Source of the DNA: Streptomyces sp. MMG1533
GTDB lineage: Bacteria > Actinomycetota > Actinomycetes > Streptomycetales > Streptomycetaceae
Assembly (NCBI RefSeq): GCF_001279775.1
Contig: NZ_LGDG01000010.1
Coordinates: 1-22,695, forward strand
Direction: 5' to 3'
DNA: 22,695 nucleotides
The notes below the pieces were generated by a model, which made no database searches, was not told where the DNA came from, and was given only the letters and a program-made list of their open reading frames with translations. The position numbers and the translations under genes were made by a program. This document shows positions 6,701 to 14,586 of the stretch, piece by piece; positions within the stretch are counted from its first letter, which is position 1, and the number at the start of each line of letters is the position of its first letter.

Positions 6701-7336
6701 TCACAGCAGGCTGCTCCAGTACGGCCAGAAGCGGGTGAGCACGAGTAGCGCGATCAACCCGTACCAGGCACCGAGCAGCAGCCAGTGCGTGTCCCGCACG
6801 ACGTACAGCACCCCCCGGGGCACAGGAACGATCCCCCGTTCCAGGCAGTGCAGGGTGACGTACCAGAAGAGGGCGATGGTGACGATCCAGACGACGGCGC
6901 AGTACGGGCAGAGCTTGTTGAGCTCGTACAGCGACTGCCAGATCAGCCAGTGCACGAACACCACCCCCACCAGCCCCCCGGCGTCCAGCGCGAGCCACAG
7001 CCGCCGGTGCAGGCGCGCCCCGGAGAGCACGGCGATGCCCAGGGCGGCCACGGCGGCGAAGGCCCCCAGTCCGAGCAGCATGTTGGGGAAGCCGAACAGG
7101 CTGCCCTGCGAGCTGGACATGACGCTGCCGCAGCTCACGACGGGGCTGATGTTGCAGGGGGGTTGGTAGGCGGGGTCACGCAGCAGCCGCCAGTCGTCCA
7201 CGGTGAGCTGGAACGAGGCGAGCCAGCCGACGATCCCGGCCAGGAGCATCACCAGGCCCGTGCGGCGGCTCGCGGCCACTGTGTGCACCCGCCGGGCGGT
7301 CGTGTCGTCCGGTGCGAGCGCGGGTCTGTGACTCAT
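6701..7336 (-). CDS. Vitamin K epoxide reductase (VKOR)-family membrane thiol oxidase
   Basis: This 211-residue integral membrane protein has about four to five helices. It has the full VKOR cysteine set: C61 and C69 in the loop (QPPCNISPVVSC), S75 six residues after C69, and the redox pair C143-P-Y-C146. The segment SSSQGSLFGFPNMLLG is typical. Bacterial VKORs reoxidise a DsbA-like partner and pass electrons to menaquinone, driving disulfide formation outside the membrane. No thioredoxin domain is fused. The ATG lies only 5 bases after the narI stop and uses the GGTGAG there as ribosome binding site, so it is expressed with the nitrate reductase. This is unusual because NarGHI itself needs no disulfides. 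It may support folding of exported copper proteins such as the nitrite reductase, or quinone balance under anoxia; both are inference. Confidence 0.92.
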   Translation of the reverse strand: MSHRPALAPDDTTARRVHTVAASRRTGLVMLLAGIVGWLASFQLTVDDWRLLRDPAYQPPCNISPVVSCGSVMSSSQGSLFGFPNMLLGLGAFAAVAALGIAVLSGARLHRRLWLALDAGGLVGVVFVHWLIWQSLYELNKLCPYCAVVWIVTIALFWYVTLHCLERGIVPVPRGVLYVVRDTHWLLLGAWYGLIALLVLTRFWPYWSSLL

Positions 7337-7341
7337 ACGGC

Positions 7342-8121
7342 TCACCGGCGGCCGGAGGCCGACCGGGGTCGGCCCGCAGCTCTCGGGGCTGTGGCCGGTG
7401 TTGCGGTGCGCCTGCGGTAGACCAGGTAAGGCCGGGCCAGATATCCGATCGGCGCGCTCCACACGTGCACGAGCCGGGTGAACGGCCAGGCCGCGAAGAG
7501 CAGGAAGGCGCTCAGGGCGTGCAGTTGGAACAGCAGCGGTGCTCCGGTGATCGCCTCGGGCTGCGGCTGGAGGACGAACAGGCCGCGGAACCAGACGGAG
7601 ACGGTCGAGCGGTAGTCGTAGCCGCTGCCGAACACGTTGTGGGCGGCGGTGGCGGTGATGCCGAGCAGGACGGTGGCGGACAGCAGCGGGAAGAGGAACT
7701 TGTCGCTGCGGTCGGTGCCGAGGCGGATCCGGCGGGTCAGCAGGCGGCGGGCGCAGAGCATGCCGAGCCCGGCGACCATGGCGACGCCCGCCACGGAACC
7801 CGCCCAGACGGCTGTGGTGTGGTAGGCGTGCTCGCTGATGCCGACGGCCTCGGTCCACGAGTCGGGGATGGCGAGTCCCACGACATGGCCGGCGATCACC
7901 ATGAAGGCGCCGAGGTGGAACAGCGGGCTGCCCCAGCGCAGCCAGCGGTGTTCGAGGAGCTGGCTGGTGTGGGTGGTCCAGCCGAACTGGTCCTGGCGGT
8001 AGCGCCAGATGTGCCCGACCACGAAGACGGCGAGGCAGATGTAGGGGATGGCGACCCACAGCAGGAGGTCGGTGCCGCTCGTCGGCGCGGCGGCCGACGG
8101 GGAGAGGGATGCGGCGTTCAT
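7342..8121 (-). CDS. narI: Respiratory nitrate reductase gamma subunit (cytochrome b)
   Basis: This 259-residue membrane protein with five helices anchors NarGH and takes electrons from menaquinol. The four haem b ligands correspond to those of E. coli NarI: H69 in SPLFHLG, H79 in IAGHVVG, H201 in LFQLHALS and H219 in RLVHVWS. The C-terminus after residue 236 is a cytoplasmic Arg/Ala/Pro-rich tail. The ATG at 8121 overlaps the narJ stop as ATGA, indicating translational coupling. The alternative of a later start is not needed, because the first helix begins at about residue 18. Confidence 0.97.
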   Translation of the reverse strand: MNAASLSPSAAAPTSGTDLLLWVAIPYICLAVFVVGHIWRYRQDQFGWTTHTSQLLEHRWLRWGSPLFHLGAFMVIAGHVVGLAIPDSWTEAVGISEHAYHTTAVWAGSVAGVAMVAGLGMLCARRLLTRRIRLGTDRSDKFLFPLLSATVLLGITATAAHNVFGSGYDYRSTVSVWFRGLFVLQPQPEAITGAPLLFQLHALSAFLLFAAWPFTRLVHVWSAPIGYLARPYLVYRRRTATPATAPRAAGRPRSASGRR

Positions 8122-8945
8122 CGGGTGCCTTCCATACGGGTGGTGGTCGGGGAAGCGGGCGGCACACGGGTCGGCGGGGCGGGCGCCGGCGGCACGAACG
8201 TGCCCGGAGGCGCGAACTCCCCCTCCCCGTACGTCCCGTAGGGGTCGAGGCCGACCTCCTCGTTCGGTGGCCCCTCGGCCACGAGCTGGGCCACCGCCAC
8301 GCGGTCCGCCTCGGTGGGCGGCGGCAACAGGGTGAGCAACGCGCCGAGGACATGCCGGTAGGGGGAGTCGGCGTCGGTCAGCGCCCGGTGGATCAGCTCC
8401 AGGCCGCGCCGGTGCTGGCGCAGCGGCGCCTCGCCGCCACCCGAGCCTGCCAGGGCGGCGAACTCCAGCACGACCGGCAGGTGATCGGGCAGTTCACCCC
8501 CGTCGGTGTCCCACCCCGCGGCCTTGTACCGCTGGTTCAGGGTGAGCAGGGCCATGCCCCGGCGGCGGGTGTCGCCGTGCAGGTAGTAGGTGAGGTACAG
8601 GCTGCTCTTGCGCCGCAGGTCGAACATCTCGACGTAGTGCCGCTCAAGAGCCTCCGTCTCCTGGCCCGTGAGCCAGGTGGTGAAGACGGCCAGGTCCTCG
8701 GCGGCCGGCGAGGACGGCAGCGCCTCGACGGCGGCTTTCAACACCGGCCGGGCGGTGGCGAGTTCGGCATCCGGGTACTGCAGCAGCAGCGAGCACAGCC
8801 GCAGCAGCAGGGTACGTGCCTCGGCCTCCTCCGGCGTGAGCCGGCCCGGGCGGCGTACGGCCGCCCGGACGCGGGTGCGGACGAGGGCGGGAATCGATGG
8901 GGGTCCCCCCAGGCGTCCAGCACTGGGGGAGGGCAGCGGGCTCAC
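8118..8945 (-). CDS. narJ: Nitrate reductase molybdenum cofactor assembly chaperone
   Basis: This 275-residue NarJ/TorD-family chaperone helps insert the molybdenum cofactor into NarG before membrane attachment. The core runs from about residue 37 (LTPEEAEARTLLLRLCSLLLQYPD) through ERHYVEMFDLRRKSSLYLTYY, the best-conserved part of the family, to about residue 215. The GTG start at 8945 overlaps the narH stop (GTGA). Residues about 5-16 are encoded by a GC-rich hairpin (8898-8931) that resembles a dispersed Streptomyces repeat, so the N-terminal extension may be an insertion rather than a conserved domain. The last 50 residues are Pro-rich and probably disordered. Confidence 0.94.
   Translation of the reverse strand: MSPLPSPSAGRLGGPPSIPALVRTRVRAAVRRPGRLTPEEAEARTLLLRLCSLLLQYPDAELATARPVLKAAVEALPSSPAAEDLAVFTTWLTGQETEALERHYVEMFDLRRKSSLYLTYYLHGDTRRRGMALLTLNQRYKAAGWDTDGGELPDHLPVVLEFAALAGSGGGEAPLRQHRRGLELIHRALTDADSPYRHVLGALLTLLPPPTEADRVAVAQLVAEGPPNEEVGLDPYGTYGEGEFAPPGTFVPPAPAPPTRVPPASPTTTRMEGTR
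8898..8931. repeat. REP-like hairpin inside the 5' end of narJ
   Basis: CCCCCAG (8906-8912) and CTGGGGG (8923-8929) form a stem with a 10-base loop. They are flanked by an overlapping GGGGGTCCCCCC inverted repeat (about 8899-8910). This composite (GGGGGTCCCCCCAG, loop, CTGGGGGAG) has the look of a short hairpin element dispersed in many Streptomyces genomes, usually between genes. Here it is within coding sequence, 15-48 bases into narJ. Confidence 0.6.
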
Positions 8946-10486
8946 GGGCGTTCTCCGGCGGGGGCTTCGGGCGCACGGCGGCGCAGGGTGGGAATGCCGA
9001 GCATCACCCGTCGGCCACCGGCGTCCGCCGGGTCGCCGGACGATTCAACCGGGCAGCGGTTCTCCATGGCGCTCAGCGCGGCCGCGTCCTCCTTGTGGGC
9101 GGCGGGGACGACGTACCGGTCCTGGTACTTGGCGACGGCGAGCAGCCGGTGCATGTCCTCCGCCTCACGGGCGGTGAGGCCGACGGCCTTGAGTACGGCC
9201 TCGTCGCCGTCCTCGCCGAGGGTGCGCTCGCGCATGTACGAGCGCAGCGCGGTGAGTTTCATCAGCACCCCGGCGACCACGTCGGCGTCCCCGGCGGAGA
9301 ACAGCTCCGCCAGGTACTCCAGCGGGATGCGCAGCCGGGTGACGGCGGCGAAGACGTGGTCGGGGTCGTCCTGGTTTCCGCCCGCCGCGTCGACGGCGTC
9401 CAGGACGGGGGAGAGCGGCGGCACGTACCAGACCATGGGCAGCGTGCGGTACTCCGGGTGCAGCGGCAGCGCCACCTTGTAGCGCATGACCAGGTCGTAC
9501 ACGGGGGAACGGCGGGCGGCGTCCAGCCAGTCCTCGGGGATGCCGGACTCCCGTGCGGCCGCGATGACTTCGGGATCGTGCGGGTCCAGGAAGACGCCGC
9601 GCTGGGCGTCCAGCAGGTCGTGCTCGTCGGGGGTGGCCGCGGCCTCGCCGACGCGGTCGGCGTCGTACAGCAGCAGTCCGAGGTAGCGCAGCCGGCCCAC
9701 GCAGGTCTCCGAGCAGACGGTGGGCTGCCCGGCCTCGATGCGCGGGAAGCAGAACGTGCACTTCTCGGCCTTGCCGGTGGCGTGGTTGACGTACACCTTC
9801 TTGTACGGGCACGCCGTCACGCACATCCGCCAGCCACGGCAGCGGTCCTGGTCGACCAGGACGATGCCGTCCTCGACCCGCTTGTACATCGCGCCGGACG
9901 GACAGGCCGACACGCAGGCCGGGTTGAGGCAGTGCTCGCACAGGCGGGGCAGGTGGAAGAGGAAGGTCTGCTCGAACTCGAACTTGACCTTCTCGGCCCA
10001 TTCCCCGGTGAGGTTGGGGTCGCCGCCGGCGTTCTCGGGCGCGCCGCCGAGGCCGTCCTCCCAGTTGGCGCCCCACGTGATGGACGTGGGTTTTCCGGTG
10101 AGGACCGAGCGGGGCCGGGCGACCGGCATGTCCGGGCCGGCGGGGGCGCTGACCAGGTTGTCGTAGTCGTAGGTGACCGGCTCGTAGTAGTCCTCGATGG
10201 AGGGCAGGTCGGGGTTGGAGAACAGCGACAGCAGGCGCTTGATCCGACCGCCGGAGCGCAGGACGAGCCGCCCGCGCTTGTCGAGCATCCAGCCGCCCTT
10301 CCACTGCTCCTGGTCCTCGTAGCGGCGCGGGTAGCCGACACCCGGCTTGGTCTCGACGTTGTTGAACCAGGCGTACTCGACACCGGTGCGGTTGGTCCAC
10401 GTCTGCTTGCAGGTGACCGAGCAGGTGTGGCAGCCGATGCACTTGTCGAGGTTCATCACCATGGCGATCTGAGACATCACGCGCAT
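8942..10486 (-). CDS. narH: Respiratory nitrate reductase beta subunit (Fe-S protein)
   Basis: This 514-residue electron-transfer subunit sits between NarI haems and NarG. The first cluster motif is C16-x2-C19-x2-C22-x3-C26 (DKCIGCHTCSVTCKQ). The later motifs CEHCLNPACVSACPSG, CRGWRMCVTACPYKK and CTFCFPR...CSETCVG complete the four-cluster arrangement. The tryptophan in CRGWRMC is the usual replacement that makes one cluster [3Fe-4S]. The ATG at 10486 starts one base after the narG stop; an internal ATG at 10477 is a possible alternative. The gene ends overlapping narJ by four bases. Nothing appears truncated. Confidence 0.98.
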   Translation of the reverse strand: MRVMSQIAMVMNLDKCIGCHTCSVTCKQTWTNRTGVEYAWFNNVETKPGVGYPRRYEDQEQWKGGWMLDKRGRLVLRSGGRIKRLLSLFSNPDLPSIEDYYEPVTYDYDNLVSAPAGPDMPVARPRSVLTGKPTSITWGANWEDGLGGAPENAGGDPNLTGEWAEKVKFEFEQTFLFHLPRLCEHCLNPACVSACPSGAMYKRVEDGIVLVDQDRCRGWRMCVTACPYKKVYVNHATGKAEKCTFCFPRIEAGQPTVCSETCVGRLRYLGLLLYDADRVGEAAATPDEHDLLDAQRGVFLDPHDPEVIAAARESGIPEDWLDAARRSPVYDLVMRYKVALPLHPEYRTLPMVWYVPPLSPVLDAVDAAGGNQDDPDHVFAAVTRLRIPLEYLAELFSAGDADVVAGVLMKLTALRSYMRERTLGEDGDEAVLKAVGLTAREAEDMHRLLAVAKYQDRYVVPAAHKEDAAALSAMENRCPVESSGDPADAGGRRVMLGIPTLRRRAPEAPAGERP

Positions 10487-10487
10487 G

Positions 10488-13400
10488 TCAGTACTCCACT
10501 TGCTGGCTGCGGCGGCGGATGACGGTGACCTCGTCGCGCTGGTTGCCGGTCGGGCCGTAGTAGTTGAAGGCGTAGGTGAACTGGGCGTAGCCGCCCGCGA
10601 GATGGGTGGGCTTGAGCAGGAGCCTGGTCAGGGAGTTGTGGATGCCGCCCCGCTTGCCGGTGACCTCGGTCTTCGGCACGTTCACGTTGCGGTCCTGAGC
10701 GTGGTACATGTACACCGTGCCCTCGGGCATGCGGTGCGTGACCACGGCGCGGCAGGCGACGACGCCGTTGCGGTTGTACGCCTCGATCCACTCGTTGTCC
10801 TTCACGCCGATCTTCTCGGCGTCGGCGGTGGACATCCAGATCACCGGGCCTCCGCGGGACAGCGCCAGCATGTGGGCGTTGTCCTGGTAGTTCGAGTGGA
10901 TGGACCACTTCGAGTGCGGGGTCAGGTAGCGGACGGTGACCTCCGCCCGGTCGTTGTCGTGCAGGTGCTCGTCGCCGTAGTGCCGGGGTGTGTTCAACGG
11001 CGGCCGGTAGACGGGGAGTTGCTCGCCCAGCTCGGTGATCCAGTCGTGCTGGACGAAGAAGTGCTGGCGGCCGGTGAGCGTGTGCCAGGGCTTCTTGTGC
11101 TCGGTGTTGATGACGAACGGCGAGTAGCGGCGCCCGCCGGTCTCGCTGCCGGACCACTCGTACGAGGTCATCACGGCGCGCGGCTGGGTACGGGTGTCGG
11201 CGAAGGTGATCCGCTCCGCCTCGCGCTCGGAGGCGAGTTCCACCAGGCCCTCGCTGCCGGTCTGCCGCTCCAGTTCGCGGAAGCCCTCGGTGGCCAGGCG
11301 CCCGTTGGTGGTGCCGGACAGGGCGAGGATCGCCTCGCACATGTCGGAGGCGGTGGCCAGCGAGGGCCGCCCGGCGGCGATACCGTCCCGGACGGCCCCG
11401 CAGCGGCGCCGCAGTTCGTCGATCTCCTGGTTCGGGTGGACGGTGACGCCCTTGGTCGTGGTGCCCAGGGTGTCGAGCAGGGGGCCGACGGCACGCATCT
11501 TCTGCGCGGTCGCGGCGTAGTCCCGCTCGATGACGACCAGCTTGGGCATGGTCCGCCCCGGGATCGGCTCGCACTCGCCAGACTTCCAGTCCCGGACGAC
11601 CCCGCCTGGCTGGGCGAGTTCGTCCGGAGTGTCGTGCAGCAGCGGCACCGCGAGAACGTCCGTGCGGGTGCCGAGGTGGTCGGCGGCCAGTTCGCTGAAC
11701 TTGTCGGCGATGGTCAGGAAGGTGTCGTAGTCGGTGCGGGCCTGCCAGGGCGGGGCGATGGCCGGGGTGAAGGCGTGCACGAAGGGGTGCATGTCCGTGC
11801 TGGACAGGTCGTCCTTCTCGTACCAGGTGGCGGCCGGCAGGACGACGTCGGAGAGCAGGCCGGTGGAGGTCATCCGGAAGTCCATGGTGACCAGCAGGTC
11901 GAGCTTGCCCTCGGGGGCCTCCTCCCGCCACACCACCTCCTTGGGCCGTCCCTCGGGCGGGGTCTCCTCGGAGCGGACCGCCGCGTCCGTGCCCAGCAGG
12001 TGGCGCAGGAAGTACTCGTTGCCCTTGCCGGAGGAGCCGAGCAGGTTCGCCCGCCACACGGTCAGCACGCGCGGGAAGTTGGCCGGGTCGTCGGGGTCCT
12101 CGGCGGCGAACCGCAGCCGCCCGGACTTCAGCTCGTCGACGATGTGCTCGGCGACGGGGCGCCCCTGGGCGGCGGCCTCGTCGGTCAGATCCAGCGGGTT
12201 GCGGTTGAAGCCGGGGTGACCGGGCGTCCAGCCCAGCCGTACCGCCTGCGCGAGCGTGTCCGCGAACGCCTTCCCCTTGAATCGTCCCTCCCCGAGCGGG
12301 GACGCCAGCTCGTCGGGGCCGAACGCCTCGTAGCGCCACTGGTCGGAGTTCAGGTACCAGTACGAGGTGCCCGCCATGTGCCGGGTGGGCCGCTGCCAGT
12401 CGAAGGCGAACGCGAGATGCTGCAGCCCGGTGAGGGGGCGGACCTTCTCCTGGCCGACGTAGTGCGCCCAGCCGCCGCCGTTGACGCCCTGGCAGCCGGT
12501 CATCGTCGTCAGCGCCAGGAAGGCCCGGTAGATGGTGTCGGAGTGGAACCAGTGGTTGGTGCCGGCGCCGAGGGCGATCATGGAGCGGCCGTTGGTGCGC
12601 TCGGCGTTGCGGGCGAACTCGCGGGCGATGCGCGCCGCCTGCTCGGCGGGGACCGAGGTGATCGTCTCCTGCCAGGCGGGCGTGTACGGCTCGGCCGCGT
12701 CGTCGTACGAGGTGGGCCAGTTGCCCGGCAGACCGGCACGCGCGACACCGTACTGCGCCAGCATCAGGTCGAACACCGTGGTGACCAGGCGCCCGCCGAT
12801 CCGCCGCACGGGCACCCCGCGCACCATGACCGAGCCGCCCTCGGTGCTGCCCTCGTCGAACCGGGGCAGCGCGACCTCGGCGGTCTCCTCGGCCCGCTCG
12901 AACAGGCTCAACTCCGGTACGACGTCGGCCAGATCGAGGTTCCAGCGGCCTTGCCCGGCTTCCCCCCAGCGGAAGCCGAGCGAGCCGTTCGGCACGACCG
13001 GTTCGCCGGTTGCCGAGTCGAGGAGAACGGTCTTGGACTCGGCGTGTTCCGTGTCGTGTCCGAGGTCGGCGGCGGTCAGGAACCCGTCCGGGACGAGACC
13101 CTCACTGTGCTCGCGCAGGGAGACCAAGAAGGGGGCGTCGGTGAACTTGCGCAAGTAGTCCTGGAAGTAGGGGACTTCGCGGTCGACCAGGAACTCGCGC
13201 AGGATCACGTGACCCATGGCCATCGCCAGTGCCCCGTCCGTGCCCGGGTGCGGGGCCAGCCACTCGTCGGCGTGCTTGACGTTGTCGGCGTAGTCGGGGC
13301 TGACCGCGACGACCTTCGTGCCGTTGTAGCGGGTCTCGGTGAGGAAATGCGCGTCGGGAGTGCGGGTCACCGGGATGTTGGAGCCCCACATGATCAGATA

Positions 13401-14186
13401 GCCGGCGTTCCACCAGTCCGCGGCCTCCGGCACGTCGGTCTGGTCGCCGAAGACCTGCGGGGAGGCGATCGGCAGATCCGCGTACCAGTCGTAGAAGGAC
13501 AGCAGGGTGCCGCCGATCAGCGACATGAAGCGGGCGCCGGCCGCGAAGGAGGCCATCGACATGGCCGGGATCGGGGAGAAGCCGGCGACGCGGTCGGGAC
13601 CGTACGCCTTGACCGTGTGCACGTGGGCGGCCGCGACCAGCTCGCTCACCTCGTCCCAGTCGGCGCGCACCAGGCCGCCCTTGCCGCGGGCCCGCTTGTA
13701 GGCGCGTGCCTTCGCAGGGTCACCGGTGATCTCGGCCCAGGCCGCCACCGGGTCGCCGAGCCGCTTGCGGGCCTCGCGCCACAGCTTCAGCAGCGTGCCA
13801 CGCACATACGGGTAGCGGACGCGGCTGGGCGAGTACGTGTACCAGGAGAAGGACGCCCCGCGCGGGCAGCCGCGCGGCTCGTACTCGGGACAGTCCGTGC
13901 CGATGGACGGGTAGTCGGTGGCCTGGTGCTCCCAGGTGATGATGCCGTCCTTGACGTACACCATCCACGAGCAGGAACCGGTGCAGTTGACCCCGTGGGT
14001 GGAGCGCACCACCTTGTCGTGGGCCCACCGGTCCCGGTAGAAGCTCTCCCACTTCGGGTCGCCGTCCCCGAACACGGCGCGCCCGTCGGCGGACACCTCG
14101 CGGCGGGTCAACAGTCTGCGCGCGGCCAGCGGCCAGTCTTCCGCGGCGTGCGACGCCCGGCGCCGTGCGTTCTGATCGTTCTCCAT
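10488..14186 (-). CDS. narG: Respiratory nitrate reductase alpha subunit (molybdo-bis-MGD)
   Basis: This 1232-residue catalytic subunit reduces nitrate to nitrite at the cytoplasmic face. The FS0 ligands are H64, C68, C72 and C107, with exactly the spacing of E. coli H49/C53/C57/C92. The molybdenum ligand is D237 in FYDWYADLP, matching E. coli D222 with the same 15-residue offset. QTDVPEAADWW and GSNIPVTRTPDAHF follow as expected. There is no twin-arginine signal (the start is MENDQNARRR), as for cytoplasmic NarG. The ATG at 14186 has only a weak ribosome binding site. The gene leads a minus-strand run narG-narH-narJ-narI-VKOR-DUF6457 whose members overlap or nearly touch. Three DevR-like elements lie 40-108 bases upstream, pointing to hypoxic induction. 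Confidence 0.98.
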   Translation of the reverse strand: MENDQNARRRASHAAEDWPLAARRLLTRREVSADGRAVFGDGDPKWESFYRDRWAHDKVVRSTHGVNCTGSCSWMVYVKDGIITWEHQATDYPSIGTDCPEYEPRGCPRGASFSWYTYSPSRVRYPYVRGTLLKLWREARKRLGDPVAAWAEITGDPAKARAYKRARGKGGLVRADWDEVSELVAAAHVHTVKAYGPDRVAGFSPIPAMSMASFAAGARFMSLIGGTLLSFYDWYADLPIASPQVFGDQTDVPEAADWWNAGYLIMWGSNIPVTRTPDAHFLTETRYNGTKVVAVSPDYADNVKHADEWLAPHPGTDGALAMAMGHVILREFLVDREVPYFQDYLRKFTDAPFLVSLREHSEGLVPDGFLTAADLGHDTEHAESKTVLLDSATGEPVVPNGSLGFRWGEAGQGRWNLDLADVVPELSLFERAEETAEVALPRFDEGSTEGGSVMVRGVPVRRIGGRLVTTVFDLMLAQYGVARAGLPGNWPTSYDDAAEPYTPAWQETITSVPAEQAARIAREFARNAERTNGRSMIALGAGTNHWFHSDTIYRAFLALTTMTGCQGVNGGGWAHYVGQEKVRPLTGLQHLAFAFDWQRPTRHMAGTSYWYLNSDQWRYEAFGPDELASPLGEGRFKGKAFADTLAQAVRLGWTPGHPGFNRNPLDLTDEAAAQGRPVAEHIVDELKSGRLRFAAEDPDDPANFPRVLTVWRANLLGSSGKGNEYFLRHLLGTDAAVRSEETPPEGRPKEVVWREEAPEGKLDLLVTMDFRMTSTGLLSDVVLPAATWYEKDDLSSTDMHPFVHAFTPAIAPPWQARTDYDTFLTIADKFSELAADHLGTRTDVLAVPLLHDTPDELAQPGGVVRDWKSGECEPIPGRTMPKLVVIERDYAATAQKMRAVGPLLDTLGTTTKGVTVHPNQEIDELRRRCGAVRDGIAAGRPSLATASDMCEAILALSGTTNGRLATEGFRELERQTGSEGLVELASEREAERITFADTRTQPRAVMTSYEWSGSETGGRRYSPFVINTEHKKPWHTLTGRQHFFVQHDWITELGEQLPVYRPPLNTPRHYGDEHLHDNDRAEVTVRYLTPHSKWSIHSNYQDNAHMLALSRGGPVIWMSTADAEKIGVKDNEWIEAYNRNGVVACRAVVTHRMPEGTVYMYHAQDRNVNVPKTEVTGKRGGIHNSLTRLLLKPTHLAGGYAQFTYAFNYYGPTGNQRDEVTVIRRRSQQVEY

Positions 14187-14225
14187 GGCTGGGAACGTTA
14201 GAAGCCGCAGGCAGTGGTGCGCCTG

Positions 14226-14239
14226 GGGCTGGCGGTCCC
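14226..14239 (-). promoter_or_regulatory. DevR/OsdR-like box before narG (proximal)
   Basis: The minus strand reads GGGACCGCCAGCCC, one base different from the narK box at 313-326 and one from the CBS box at 2329-2342. It begins 40 bases before the narG ATG. Confidence 0.6.
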
Positions 14240-14246
14240 TGCCGGA

Positions 14247-14260
14247 TGACCGTCCGGCCC
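14247..14260 (+). promoter_or_regulatory. Degenerate DevR/OsdR-like box before narG (middle)
   Basis: TGACCGTCCGGCCC keeps only the right half-site (GGCCC) and C at position 5. Its centre is 21 bp from the proximal box, which is the main reason to list it. Confidence 0.3.
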
Positions 14261-14279
14261 AATCTGGCTGATCGTATTA

Positions 14280-14294
14280 GGGACCAATGGTCCC
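14280..14294. promoter_or_regulatory. Perfect GGGACC-AAT-GGTCCC palindrome before narG (distal)
   Basis: GGGACC (14280-14285) and GGTCCC (14289-14294) surround AAT and are preceded by TTA. It is the most symmetrical element in the window. At 15 bases it is one longer than the DevR core. Read from either strand, its first 14 bases still fit GGGACC-N3-GGTCC. It lies 94 bases before narG and about 290 before the hemerythrin gene. Confidence 0.6.
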
Positions 14295-14470
14295 GGCGCT
14301 GGGTCCGGTCGGCGAGGGAACCGGCTGCGCCCGGCGTGCATGCTGGGCATCGATCGAACCGCAGATGCCCCTCCGTACGACCGCATTCGGTGCCTGCCAG
14401 GCGGCCAACTCCCCCGTCCCTGGCCGCCGCAGGTGCAGCGCGTACGGCGCGTGGTGCCCGGTTCGGTCGA

Positions 14471-14499
14471 GCGTCCGGCCGCTCACTGCGGCCGGACGC
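14471..14499. repeat. Strong 12-bp-stem hairpin upstream of the hemerythrin gene
   Basis: GCGTCCGGCCGC (14471-14482) and GCGGCCGGACGC (14488-14499) pair perfectly around the loop TCACT. It ends 87 bases before the ATG at 14587. It could shape the 5' leader, attenuate transcription or act as an operator. There is no gene just upstream on the plus strand for it to terminate. Confidence 0.55.
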
Positions 14500-14586
14500 G
14501 GCATCCGCCCGAGAATCGGCACCCGGGATGCCACCCCCCACCCGCATCGGCCGGCCGAGCCGGCCCGACCTGCTGGAGACACGACC

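Larger units (their letters stand above)
14187..14586. other. Divergent control region between narG and the hemerythrin gene
   Basis: No gene is supported in these 400 bases. The narG half contains three DevR-like elements (14226-14239, 14247-14260, 14280-14294). The hemerythrin half contains a perfect 12-bp-stem hairpin (14471-14499) and no clear box of its own. The frame open from 14287 into the hemerythrin gene has no start signal and no family similarity before 14587. Confidence 0.6.

Noticed and set aside
10485..14201. Plus-strand open frame of about 1238 codons opposite narG
   Set aside because: It mirrors the codon structure of narG, whose metal ligands are all recognisable on the other strand. 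The composition is Gly/Val/Arg/His-rich with no domain.
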